A program made the translations under genes and the position numbers. 64,000 bases of DNA, taken from NCBI GenBank assembly GCA_041664345.1, contig JBAYKX010000013.1:39600-103599 (forward strand), written 5' to 3'. The stretch comes from GWE2-40-63 sp041664345. GTDB taxonomy: Bacteria > Bacteroidota > Bacteroidia > Bacteroidales > SZUA-534. Under the pieces are notes generated by a model that searched no databases, was not told where the DNA came from, and saw only the letters and a list, made by a program, of their open reading frames with translations. Positions 36,927 through 45,435 of the stretch are shown here, one piece after another (within the stretch, counting starts at the first letter, position 1; the number at the start of each line of letters is the position of its first letter).

Positions 36927-37649
36927 TTATTCGGTACGTTTTCTCTTTACGATAAACCCGTTACTGGAAAATAGCCGTTCACTGATAGTTGGTTCACCAA
37001 GATAGTAAACATTGCTTGCCCCACTTACTAATAGTTTCAAATCTTTTTGTACACTAACCATTACCTCAGTAAGCCCCGATGATAATATCCGACAGCTATC
37101 GGTTTGCATATCGAAGGCATTTAGTTCTGTTTCATCATGCATCTCGACGTAAAATGATTCTGCAAAACCTTTAAAGTACGCAAAAGAACCATCGGTTAAA
37201 TGTACTTTTAAATGAGCGGTAAATATTTCAAAATTTATTTTTGAAATTCCTCCTGCAAAGAATTCAATATCATCAAAATGTATCACATTTGTTGTGGAAA
37301 GCGAAACCTCATTCAGTAAAACTATACGCTTCAATTCCTTAAACGAAACGGTTACTTTTAGAACACTAAATTTTCGAATGTCTGCATTTATTGAGATGTA
37401 GAGTTTATTTTCTTCGACTCTGGTTTGAAATAGCTCTAATAAGTTTTCATCGGTTTCAATACGCAGCCCTTCTTGCTCGCCTTGAACCAAGATGAGTTCA
37501 AATGCACCCTGAGCAATTATTTCATTAAAACCGGTTAGTTCCCGAATATCGGTTTTAAGGGTTCCAACTCCTTTAGTAACTTGCGATTTTAAAACCGTTC
37601 CTACAAATAAAAAACAAATTGTAAGAACTAGGTAATTAGCAATTTTCAT
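36927..37649 (-). CDS. Secreted head-GIN domain (DUF2807) protein
   Basis: The 240-residue protein has a signal peptide (cut near residue 23, after VLKSQ) and a DUF2807 beta-helix-like body with LTGFNEIIAQGAFELIL near the front and repeated short strands with G/S turns. Such proteins are putative surface or periplasmic adhesin-like proteins in Bacteroidota; no enzymatic role is known. The closing segment RLFSSNGFIVKRKRTE is basic. Confidence 0.8.
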   Translation of the reverse strand: MKIANYLVLTICFLFVGTVLKSQVTKGVGTLKTDIRELTGFNEIIAQGAFELILVQGEQEGLRIETDENLLELFQTRVEENKLYISINADIRKFSVLKVTVSFKELKRIVLLNEVSLSTTNVIHFDDIEFFAGGISKINFEIFTAHLKVHLTDGSFAYFKGFAESFYVEMHDETELNAFDMQTDSCRILSSGLTEVMVSVQKDLKLLVSGASNVYYLGEPTISERLFSSNGFIVKRKRTE

Positions 37650-38012
37650 CCGTAAATAATTATTAGTTCATTGAATGTCAATTGTTTCGTACGAATGGAA
37701 CACCCCATGTAAATTTTTATGCGCGTTTTTGTAGTTTCCTGCATGGGGGTTTCATGTTAATACGGTTGAGGTATTCTTTCAAATGTAAGATTTTATTGTT
37801 AGAGTTTCAAATTATCTTAATTTTTGTTATCAAAAAGTTAACAAAATAATAAGACTAATTAAAAACCTATTGATATTGCTGCAATAGAAACTACTTTTAG
37901 AGAACATTGAATTTCTGCTAGAATAGCGTTGTGGGAAAGCTAAGAAAAGAAGGACAATCGAAACACTTTAAATCAAAACTCATTATATTTGTAGTAAGTA
38001 AAGATTGATGAA
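37650..38012. other. Intergenic region upstream of DUF2807 and the ParE-type module
   Basis: This 363-base divergent spacer shows a CCCCATG (37703-37709)/CATGGGG (37742-37748) dyad and a TATATTTG -7 box at 37984-37991 just upstream of the antitoxin gene. I see no coding potential. Confidence 0.55.
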
Positions 38013-38255
38013 ATGAACATACAAGCAAGAAAATTGAATCTTATAGAAGATTTTTTAAGAATCACTGATGAAAGCATCATTGAGAAAATAGAATCTTTTG
38101 TAAAGATTGAGAATAATAAACAACATGACCGAGAATTAGCACCTATGACATTGAATGAATTCCATGAAATGATTGACCAGGCAAAACAAGACAAAGAAAA
38201 TGGTCGGGTAATTTCACATGAAGAATTAAAAAAGAAAGTCAAATCATGGAAATAA
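38013..38255 (+). CDS. Putative antitoxin of a ParE/RelE-type module
   Basis: This 80-residue protein is charged and helical (LNLIEDFLRITDESIIEKIESFV, then ISHEELKKKVKSWK). It ends in a segment that overlaps the next gene by 10 bases. Position, size and overlap are those of an antitoxin or addiction-module protein before a ParE-like toxin. No DNA-binding motif is obvious; the identification rests on context. Confidence 0.75.
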   Translation: MNIQARKLNLIEDFLRITDESIIEKIESFVKIENNKQHDRELAPMTLNEFHEMIDQAKQDKENGRVISHEELKKKVKSWK

Positions 38256-38569
38256 AAATAGAATGGTCTGAATTATCAACAAAACAATTAAATGATATTT
38301 ATGAGTATTACTCTCTAAAAGCCAGTCCAAGAATCGCTAAGAAAATTATAAACAAAATTGTCGGGAAAGTTGAAGTGTTATATAAAAATCCGCTGTCTGG
38401 TCCCAAAGAAGAACTATTAAGTGAAATGCCAGAAAATTTTAGATTTCTTGTGGAGAGTAACTATAAAATTATTTATTGGCAAGAAAATGAAATAATTACA
38501 ATTGCATCTATATTCGATTGCCGCCAGAATCCTGTGAAAATGAAAAAAATAAAGCCAGATTTCAAGTAG
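38246..38569 (+). CDS. ParE/RelE-superfamily toxin
   Basis: The 107-residue protein has the RelE/ParE fold pattern: an early helical hairpin (LSTKQLNDIYEYYSLKAS, IAKKIINKIVGKVE), then FRFLVESNYKIIYWQ and a closing IASIFDCRQNP strand (I-x-x-I-x-D-x-R-x-N-P). ParE inhibits gyrase and RelE cuts mRNA; which applies is not clear from sequence. It overlaps its putative antitoxin by 10 bases. Confidence 0.85.
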   Translation: MEIKIEWSELSTKQLNDIYEYYSLKASPRIAKKIINKIVGKVEVLYKNPLSGPKEELLSEMPENFRFLVESNYKIIYWQENEIITIASIFDCRQNPVKMKKIKPDFK

Positions 38570-38694
38570 ATAAAAAAATTGACTTGAAAGCAGGTTATTC
38601 AACCGTCGAAGCTCGTTTCAATCCCTCACGTGTTAGATATAACATGTCAAAAAATCGCACGAATTCGGCAACTTTTAATATCCCAAATCGGTAT

Positions 38695-39755
38695 CTATTG
38701 ATTTTTAACTATTGATAATTGACTGTTTCCAATGAATTCCAACCCTACTTTATGCCCTGCGATTTTTGGAGCCGAAACCCCCTGAGTAAAATACTTGTTT
38801 CCAGTAAAAATTCGGGCTTCATCCCAATAGTTTTGATTAATAAACGATTGTAATAACTGTTGACCTCCTTCAACCAGTAAACTATTTATTTCTTTTTGAT
38901 AAAGCAATTCCATCAAACTGTTTAGGAATCCTTTACCAAAGTCAATTTTCAAATACTCTAGATTGACTTCTTTACCATTTTTTACAGCATTAAGGACTAG
39001 AGTTCTTTGGCTTTGGTCAAATAGATGCAGGTTTTTAGGCAAAACCAACTCTTGGTCGATAACAATGCGTACCGGATTCCGACCTCCCCAAAATCGGGTG
39101 TCTAACCTAGGATTATCGAGGGTTGCGGTATTTTTTCCTACCATTATGGCCGGAATTTCTGAGCGCCATTGTGTACCAAAGAACGGCAAACCTCATCCGT
39201 TATCCAATTTGCTTCATTAAGGGAACCGGGTTCCCTTGTTTTATCAATAAATCCATCCAACGTTTGAGCCCATTTTAGTATGATGTAAGGCCTTTTTTTT
39301 GTATGAAAAGTTACAAATGCTTTGTTTAGCTGGTAGCATTCCTTTTCAAGTACTCCAGTTTTTACCACGCATCCGGCCTGTTGAAGCCGGCTTATACCAG
39401 AACCATTTACTTTTAAAAAGGGATCTTGCATTCCAATTACAACCTTTGGTATTTTATGGTGGATTATTAAATCGGCACATGGAGGCGTTTTTCCATGGTG
39501 CGAGCAAGGTTCCAGACTTACATAGATTGTGGCTGATTTTAAAAGAGATTTATCGGTAACTGAATTAATGGCATTTACTTCGGCATGGGCTTCACCATAC
39601 TTGGCATGAAACCCTTCTCCAATCACCCGATTGTTTAAAACAATTACAGAACCAACCAATGGATTCGGATCCACATAACCTTCCCCTTTTTTAGCTAATT
39701 GCAGGCAACGGTTCATGTAAAATTCATCCATACTTTGAGGTTCCATGTGACGCAT
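38695..39755 (-). pseudogene. ribD: RibD riboflavin deaminase/reductase, broken by a one-base deletion
   Basis: The N-terminal part (39755 down to 39144) has the deaminase zinc motifs HAEVNAI and PCSHHGKTPPC. It then shifts frame at VHNGAQKFRP, whereas VHQWRSEIPAIMVGKNTA would follow if one C were restored (CACAATGG at 39165-39173 reads CACCAATGG in the repaired form). The second part (to 38695) is the reductase domain: NPVRIVIDQELVLP, LLVEGGQQLLQSF. RibD performs steps two and three of riboflavin synthesis. Either a sequencing error or a lost gene. Start codons at 39755, 39746 and 39731 are possible; the last (MDEFYMNRCLQLA) is the most family-like. Confidence 0.9.
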
Positions 39756-39775
39756 TTTTTTTAATTTTGGAGGCT

Positions 39776-40639
39776 ATGAATTATTCTATTTCTCAAATTA
39801 CTGCTAAAGTAAAGAAAACTTTAGAATCCAACTTTTCTGCAAGGGAAATTGATGCACAACTTTTTCTGGTTTATGAAAAAATACTCAATCTTTCACGACT
39901 TGACATTTTGGCTTATCCCAATACAAAAGTATTGATTTCTGATTACAATCAAATAATGAATGTTGTTAGTAGGTTAGCTAAAAATGAGCCCATTCAATAT
40001 ATACTAGGTGAGACCGAATTTTATGGATTAACTTTTAAAGTAAATCGTGAGGTGCTTATTCCAAGGCCGGAAACGGAAGAACTGGTACAATGGATTAGTA
40101 AGGATTTTAAAGAAACAGCAATTTCGTTGCTCGATATAGGTACCGGTAGCGGATGCATTGCCATTACTTTAGCAAAAGAAATGCCTTTAAGTCAGGTTTT
40201 CGCCCTTGATATTTCTGAGGAGTCGTTAAATGTAGCTCGCGAAAATGCTCATTTAAATGGAGTGAATGTTCATTTTATTAACGGGGATATTTTAAAAGTA
40301 CTAGCTGTTGATTTGCCTGCTAATCTGGACTTAATAGTGAGTAATCCACCTTATATTAAGAACTCTGAAATGAATTTGATGCATCCCAATGTGCTCGATT
40401 ATGAGCCTCCGTTGGCATTATTTGTTAATGATTCGGATCCGTTACTTTTTTATCGTGCTATCGCGAAATTGGGATGCAGCTTACTCAAACCCGGTGGAGC
40501 TTTATTTTTTGAAATTAATGAGGCTTTGAGTAAGGAGGTATTTCAACTGTTGGAATCTTTTAATTATTTTCAAATTGTAGTTAAAAACGACATTCATGGA
40601 AAACCGAGAATGGTAAAAGCTTTTAATCATAAAACATGA
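39776..40639 (+). CDS. prmC: Peptide chain release factor glutamine methyltransferase
   Basis: The 287-residue protein has the SAM motif LLDIGTGSGCIAI and the catalytic NPPY motif in IVSNPPYI, identifying PrmC/HemK. It methylates the GGQ glutamine of release factors, and prfB follows two genes later, so target and modifier are clustered. The ATG at 39776 is preceded by GGAGG two bases away, and is preferred to the TTG at 39767. The stop overlaps recX by 4 bases. Confidence 0.93.
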   Translation: MNYSISQITAKVKKTLESNFSAREIDAQLFLVYEKILNLSRLDILAYPNTKVLISDYNQIMNVVSRLAKNEPIQYILGETEFYGLTFKVNREVLIPRPETEELVQWISKDFKETAISLLDIGTGSGCIAITLAKEMPLSQVFALDISEESLNVARENAHLNGVNVHFINGDILKVLAVDLPANLDLIVSNPPYIKNSEMNLMHPNVLDYEPPLALFVNDSDPLLFYRAIAKLGCSLLKPGGALFFEINEALSKEVFQLLESFNYFQIVVKNDIHGKPRMVKAFNHKT

Positions 40640-41085
40640 ACTACAAAGAGGCGCTTAACCGATGTATGTATTTGTGTAGTAAAAAAGAGTACTGCCAAAG
40701 TGAAATTGTGTCAAAACTAAGTGAATTGGAGGTTCCTGAATCAATTATTGCAAAGGTTTTGGAAGCATTAATTACTGAAAAATTTGTTGACGATTATCGG
40801 TTTAGTATTGCTTTTACTCACGATAAGTTTAATTTTAATCACTGGGGGAAAATTAAAATACGCTTTCAGTTAAAGCAAAAAAAGCTTCCTTCGGATATAA
40901 TTCAGCAAGCACTTGAAGGAATTAATGAACAGGAATATCAAAGAGTAATTTTAGAAGAAATAAAAAAAAAGAAAAAAATAGTGAAGGGACAGAGTGAATT
41001 CGAAAAGAAGGGTAAAATTGCCCGAACCATTATTGCCAAAGGTTTTGAACCCGAATTAGTATTCAACTTATTGAAGATGGATTGA
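40636..41085 (+). CDS. recX: RecX regulatory protein
   Basis: The 149-residue helical protein fits RecX, the inhibitor of RecA filaments, with an opening AxxRCMYLCSKKEYCQSEI, then FVDDYRFSIAFTHDKF, and a long basic tail. Length is at the lower end of the family. It overlaps prmC (ATGA) and ends 56 bases before prfB. Confidence 0.85.
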   Translation: MNYKEALNRCMYLCSKKEYCQSEIVSKLSELEVPESIIAKVLEALITEKFVDDYRFSIAFTHDKFNFNHWGKIKIRFQLKQKKLPSDIIQQALEGINEQEYQRVILEEIKKKKKIVKGQSEFEKKGKIARTIIAKGFEPELVFNLLKMD

Positions 41086-41141
41086 AGAATCAATTTCCGA
41101 AGACTTAATTTTATTGCTATTTTTGTACAAAACAACTTACT

Positions 41142-42230
41142 ATGGTTTCAACCGAACAACATAAAGAATTAATTAAGCGTCTGGAAGCTTTGAGGAGGCA
41201 TCTTTGACATTGATAAAAAGAAGATTGAATTAGAGGAAGAGGAGCAAAAAACTCAAGCTCCTGATTTTTGGGACAAACCAAAAGAGGCCGAAGAACAACT
41301 TAAAAAGATTCAACAAATAAAATTTTGGGTCAAGGGTTATGAGGAATCAAAAAATACGGTAGAGGATTTGCAAGTGCTCTTTGATTTTTATGAAATGGGT
41401 GAGGCTACCGAAGACGAATTAGAAGCCCAGTATAAAAAAGCCATAAGTTCTTTTGAAATTATTGAAGCCCGGAATATGCTGCGTCGTGAGGAAGATGTTT
41501 TGGGAGCCATTGTAAAGCTTAATTCGGGTGCTGGTGGTACCGAAAGTCTTGATTGGACTGAAATGTTGATGCGAATGTACTTGCGATGGGCCGAAAAGAA
41601 TGGATATAAAGTACGGGAACTTAATTATCAAGCAGGCGATGAGGCCGGGGTGAAAACGGTCACTTTTGAAGTTACCGGCGATTACGCATACGGGTACCTT
41701 AAAGGTGAAAATGGAGTGCATCGGTTGGTGCGTATATCGCCATTTAATTCGCAAGGTAAAAGGCAAACCACGTTCTCCAGTGTTTTTGTATCCCCATCAA
41801 TTGATGATAGCATTGAAATATTGGTTAATATGTCCGATATTACTTGGGATACCTTTCGCAGTGGTGGCGCCGGGGGTCAAAATGTAAATAAAGTGGAAAC
41901 AGGGGTTCGACTGCATCACGCTCCATCAGGCATTGTTATTGAAAATACTGAATCACGGAGCCAAGGTCAGAACAAAGAGAATGCACTGCGGTTGTTAAAA
42001 TCGCAACTATATGAATTAGAACTTCGGAGAAAACAAGAGGAAAAAGATAAGATAGAAGGTACCAAGAAGAAGATTGAATGGGGGTCGCAAATTCGAAACT
42101 ATACCCTGCATCCTTATAAATTAGTAAAGATGTGCGAACCGGGCTCGAAACATCGAATGTGCAAGCAGTCTTGGATGGTGAACTGAACGATTTTATAAAG
42201 GCATATTTAATGGAGTTTGGTGGCGAATAA
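41142..42230 (+). CDS. prfB: Peptide chain release factor 2, programmed frameshift; 3' end disrupted
   Basis: Translation starts at ATG 41142 and meets TGA at 41205-41207 after 21 codons. A +1 shift at CTT-TGA-C continues as LDIDKKKIELEEEE and gives the RF2 body, with the stop-recognition tripeptide SPF in VRISPFNSQGK and GGQ in GGAGGQNVNK. RF2 reads UGA and UAA. Near the 3' end one A appears to be missing (AAA at 42126-42128): the frame drifts to a false stop at 42184-42186, but restoring it gives KDVRTGLETSNVQAVLDG and a normal end EFGGE at 42230. The gene is essential, so I read this second shift as a sequence error. A -7 box TATTTTTG lies at 41118-41125. Confidence 0.93.
41193..41208 (+). 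promoter_or_regulatory. prfB programmed +1 frameshift signal
   Basis: AGGAGG (41193-41198), a three-base spacer CAT, and the slippery CTT-TGA-C (41202-41208). This is the classic autoregulatory site: an internal Shine-Dalgarno-like element pairs with 16S rRNA and forces a +1 slip at the in-frame UGA when RF2 is scarce. The spacing equals that in E. coli. Confidence 0.93.
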
Positions 42231-42330
42231 TTTTTATATATGAACGTTTTTTTATACATTCAGCATTCAATAAACCAAGCAAATTTTAATAAATATAAGT
42301 AATGAATGGATTTTTAAAAATAGCTTAGTA

Positions 42331-42783
42331 ATGGGTAAGGTATTTTTTATTGTGGCAATAATCACCGTATTTTTTACTCTTCAAAATGCCAATGCTCAAT
42401 GTGGTATGGCTTTGAAAGAAGTTGTAATGCGCGATATTGGAAAAGCCACCTATTTGAAAGACTTCCGGGTAAGGCTTGAAGAGGGTCGTAGTACTGATAA
42501 AGCACCTAAGGAAGTGTTTTCAATTCTCCTCAATAAAGGAACCCATTACCGTTTTAATATTAAATCAGATTCAACCTGTAAAGATCAGGTAGTTTTGAAG
42601 TTGTATGATTTTACAAAATATTACGGCAGCAATTACGACCAATCTGATGGTACCGTTTATGAAGCATTTGAATTCTTCTGCGCAAAAACTCAGGTTTACT
42701 ACTTATCTATATCGTTTGCCCAAGCTGGACCAGGATGTGCAGCGGCTATTGTTTCGTTTATTGATAATTACGACGCCAACTAA
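42331..42783 (+). CDS. Small secreted beta-rich protein (paralogue of 9252-9680)
   Basis: This 150-residue protein has a signal peptide (cut after NANAQ near residue 23). It shares IGKATYLKDFRVRL, SILLNKGTHYRFNI and FFCAKTQVYYLSISF with the small protein following the TerB-ABC array. Here it is solitary, without a lipoprotein next to it, between prfB and a convergent GT2 gene. The function is unknown; an orphan copy of the pair family. Confidence 0.7.
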   Translation: MGKVFFIVAIITVFFTLQNANAQCGMALKEVVMRDIGKATYLKDFRVRLEEGRSTDKAPKEVFSILLNKGTHYRFNIKSDSTCKDQVVLKLYDFTKYYGSNYDQSDGTVYEAFEFFCAKTQVYYLSISFAQAGPGCAAAIVSFIDNYDAN

Positions 42784-42787
42784 AAGA

Positions 42788-42817
42788 AGTATTTAGAGTA
42801 CTTAAAGTATTTAGAGT
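42788..42817. repeat. Two direct copies of AGTATTTAGAGT
   Basis: Identical 12-mers at 42788-42799 and 42806-42817 lie between convergent genes, 6 bases apart. Confidence 0.7.
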
Positions 42818-42835
42818 GGCTTTGAGTAGAGTTAT

Positions 42836-43783
42836 CTAAATTTCTTTGTCAATCTGATAATGGTTTCTATCCGAAGAGCTTCGCGATACCAATTCTCCAA
42901 TAAAGCCACTCAAGAATAGCTGAGTACCAATAATCATACAAACCAGCGAAAGATAAAAATAAGGACTGTCGGTTACCAAGGTTGTTTTGAGCCCCCGGGC
43001 TAAAACATATAACTTATGGGCTCCAACAACTGCCGCCGATATAAATCCAAAAAGGAAGGTAATTACACCCAAAGTGCCGAAAAGGTGCATGGGTTTTTTC
43101 CCAAATTTGGTCATAAAAATGATTGACATTAAGTCGAGGAAGCCGTTGATAAAGCGTTCGAGCCCGAATTTGGTAACACCGTATTTCCGGGCTTGATGCT
43201 GAACCACTTTTTCGCCAATTTTGGTAAAACCGGCTTGTTTAGCCAACACAGGGATGTACCGATGCATTTCGCCATACACTTCAATTGATTTGATAACCTC
43301 ACTGCGATAGGCTTTTAAACCACAATTAAAGTCATGTAATTTTATTCCGGTCGATTTACGGGCGGTCCAATTATAGAAACGGCTTGGGATTGTTTTAGTA
43401 ATAGGGTCGTGTCGGCGTTTTTTCCATCCGGAAACCATATCATAGTTGTTGCGGGCAATCATGTAATACAGATCAGGAATTTCATCGGGACTATCCTGTA
43501 AATCAGCATCCATAGTAATTACCACATCCCCTTCGGCTGATTGAAATCCACAAAATAAAGCTGCTGACTTTCCATAGTTCCTGCGGAATTTAATCCCTTT
43601 TATGGAGCCATATTCCGTGGATAGTTTTTCAATTTCGCGCCATGAACCATCATTACTTCCATCGTCAACTAAAATAATTTCATAAGTCAGGTTATGTTCA
43701 TACATAACTTTGGCAATCCAGGCTACCAATTCATTTAACGATTCTTCTTCGTTGTATAATGGAACTACAATGCTTATATTCAT
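42836..43783 (-). CDS. GT2 glycosyltransferase, polyprenyl-phosphate sugar transferase-like (GtrB/DPM type)
   Basis: The 315-residue protein opens MNISIVVPLYNEEESLNELV with the GT2 nucleotide-binding signature, has DDGSNDGS and the DXD-type DADLQDSP motif, and ends in two transmembrane segments (about 230-255 and 265-290). This is the layout of undecaprenyl-phosphate glucose/mannose transferases that charge a lipid carrier for surface glycans. It is 26 bases downstream of a DUF4199 gene on the same strand. Confidence 0.9.
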   Translation of the reverse strand: MNISIVVPLYNEEESLNELVAWIAKVMYEHNLTYEIILVDDGSNDGSWREIEKLSTEYGSIKGIKFRRNYGKSAALFCGFQSAEGDVVITMDADLQDSPDEIPDLYYMIARNNYDMVSGWKKRRHDPITKTIPSRFYNWTARKSTGIKLHDFNCGLKAYRSEVIKSIEVYGEMHRYIPVLAKQAGFTKIGEKVVQHQARKYGVTKFGLERFINGFLDLMSIIFMTKFGKKPMHLFGTLGVITFLFGFISAAVVGAHKLYVLARGLKTTLVTDSPYFYLSLVCMIIGTQLFLSGFIGELVSRSSSDRNHYQIDKEI

Positions 43784-43809
43784 AGCTGTTTAGCTGATTT
43801 GTTAAAATT

Positions 43810-44343
43810 TTATTTTTCGAATCGTACGGGTGTTTTAATAAAAACTGACATGAGCAATCCAAACATTACGCCTACAAACGTGTGGTACATAAACACAATA
43901 AAAGACATAACGGCAGGTGTTAGCGCATTTTTATACAAAACCACTAATGCTTCTACCTGTTCCGCGGTCAAATTGTCTTTGGCAGAGTATGCCAATCTCA
44001 TTTGATCGATAAAATATTCAATTCCTTTTGGTTCTAAAATAGCAAAATACCAATATGAAAAAACAGCGTAAATGAAAGCAGCAAATAAACTTAACAGCAC
44101 AGTAAAACCAAAGGCTTGTCGGTAAACAAATTCATTGGGGAAGTAGGTGTCGCGGTATTTACGCCCAAAAATAAGCATGCCAAATGAAAGAAGCAGTGCA
44201 TTGAATACTCCTATTTCATCGCCTGGAGAATGAACACTCCCGAACAAGTGCATTACAAATATCGAAAGAGAAAAAGCCAAGCCAAGGTATAAGCCATAGG
44301 TCATGGTATATTTAATGAGTGTATTATCGTGCTGCATAGTCAT
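43810..44343 (-). CDS. DUF4199 membrane protein
   Basis: The 177-residue protein has four hydrophobic segments (roughly 14-34, 45-60, 75-95 and 145-168) and the early sequence YTMTYGLYLGLAFSLSIF. DUF4199 proteins are small integral membrane proteins of Bacteroidota without known function, often next to a GT2 gene as here. Probably co-transcribed with the GT2 gene. Confidence 0.8.
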   Translation of the reverse strand: MTMQHDNTLIKYTMTYGLYLGLAFSLSIFVMHLFGSVHSPGDEIGVFNALLLSFGMLIFGRKYRDTYFPNEFVYRQAFGFTVLLSLFAAFIYAVFSYWYFAILEPKGIEYFIDQMRLAYSAKDNLTAEQVEALVVLYKNALTPAVMSFIVFMYHTFVGVMFGLLMSVFIKTPVRFEK

Positions 44344-44564
44344 TTCTTATCAGGCAAATATACTTTTTTTACTTTTATTAAAAGAATAATTCTAATTCAA
44401 TGTCGGTTGGGCGGTAGAAAGTAATTTCTTTCTGTCTTTGAAAGCTATAATTTGGTTTATTTCATTGACTTTTGGCTCACTTTTAACCTCAATATATTTT
44501 ATTTTAATTGCAGATAATTGAAATTCTGACTTTTAAAAAGACCGGATATTTTTCTTTTATCTTT

Positions 44565-44595
44565 TTTGCAAAAGGCTGAATAATTACTACTTTTG
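44565..44595 (+). promoter_or_regulatory. Promoter of the SRP RNA gene, TTTG-N19-TACTTTTG
   Basis: TTTG at 44565-44568 and TACTTTTG at 44588-44595 are separated by 19 bases, the ideal phylum spacing. Transcription would begin a few bases later, at the 5' end of the SRP RNA. Confidence 0.8.
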
Positions 44596-44597
44596 TG

Positions 44598-44700
44598 CGC
44601 GGGTAAGTCTTATACGATCAGCTCCTGTTGAAACCCCCCAGGTCCGGAAGGAAGCAAGGGTAGATGGTTGAGCGGTGCGATGTAAGTAGCTTACCCGTTT
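44598..44700 (+). ncRNA. ffs: Signal recognition particle RNA, small bacterial type
   Basis: The conserved SRP core GGTCCGGAAGGAAGCAAGGG (44641-44660) is present with the complementary bulged stem (CCTGTTGAAACCCCCC before it). The ends pair as CGGGTAAG (44600-44607) with CTTACCCG (44690-44697), and a T-run follows at 44698-44703, which may end transcription. This RNA scaffolds Ffh for membrane protein targeting. Confidence 0.95.
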
Positions 44701-44715
44701 TTTATTGAATAACCC

Positions 44716-45432
44716 ATGAAGTCCAAAACATACAATATCCCAACTATAGGCGATGTTCTCGTATGTAAGCATTATAGTACGCGCCGATTATCGATTAAAT
44801 TACGGGCAGGAGAGCAACCCAAAGTGGTAATTCCCCAGCTAATGAATTACGATATGGGATTCCGGTTTGCCTTGGAAAAACAACAATGGATACGCGAACA
44901 CATTACCCTGCTTGAGCAAAAGCACGAGAAGAAATCAACTATAAACGAGACCGATGAAATGGTAACCCGGTTTCATAAAATAAAAATAGCACGGCATCCA
45001 GGACATAATATCATGAGCCGTAAAGTGGAAAATAGCATCACCTTATTTTTTCCCGAAACAGCGGATTTGGATTCGATAAAGAATCAAGAAATTATAAAAG
45101 CTTTTACCACTGAAGTGCTTCGTAAAGAAGCTAAAATTTATTTGCCAGTTAGGATTCATGATTTGGCTGCAAAGTATGGATTTAACTATTCAAAAGTGTT
45201 TGTTAAAAATTTAAAATCCCGATGGGGAAGTTGTTCCGCTCAGAACAACATCAACTTAAATTTGCATTTAATGAGGTTGCCGGAACATTTGTCAGACTTT
45301 ATTATTTTGCACGAATTATGCCATACCATGCACAAAAATCATGGTTCCGCATTTCATGCATTGCTTGAAAAACTTTGTGGAAACGAGAAAATTTTAAATA
45401 AAGAATTAAAAATATATAGAACTCAATTGTAA
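44716..45432 (+). CDS. YgjP-like (DUF45) metal-dependent hydrolase
   Basis: The 238-residue protein has the WSSC-like RWGSCSAQNNINLN segment and the zinc motif HELCH in IILHELCHTMHKNHG, diagnostic of the DUF45/YgjP family, relatives of M48 and SprT peptidases. It is soluble and without a signal peptide. The physiological substrate is unknown. It starts 16 bases after the SRP RNA and ends 3 bases before pepT. Confidence 0.88.
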   Translation: MKSKTYNIPTIGDVLVCKHYSTRRLSIKLRAGEQPKVVIPQLMNYDMGFRFALEKQQWIREHITLLEQKHEKKSTINETDEMVTRFHKIKIARHPGHNIMSRKVENSITLFFPETADLDSIKNQEIIKAFTTEVLRKEAKIYLPVRIHDLAAKYGFNYSKVFVKNLKSRWGSCSAQNNINLNLHLMRLPEHLSDFIILHELCHTMHKNHGSAFHALLEKLCGNEKILNKELKIYRTQL

Positions 45433-45435
45433 CCT

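Noticed and set aside
41205..41207. prfB TGA read as a nonsense mutation
   Set aside because: It is the conserved programmed frameshift stop with AGGAGG and CTT-TGA-C at correct spacing.
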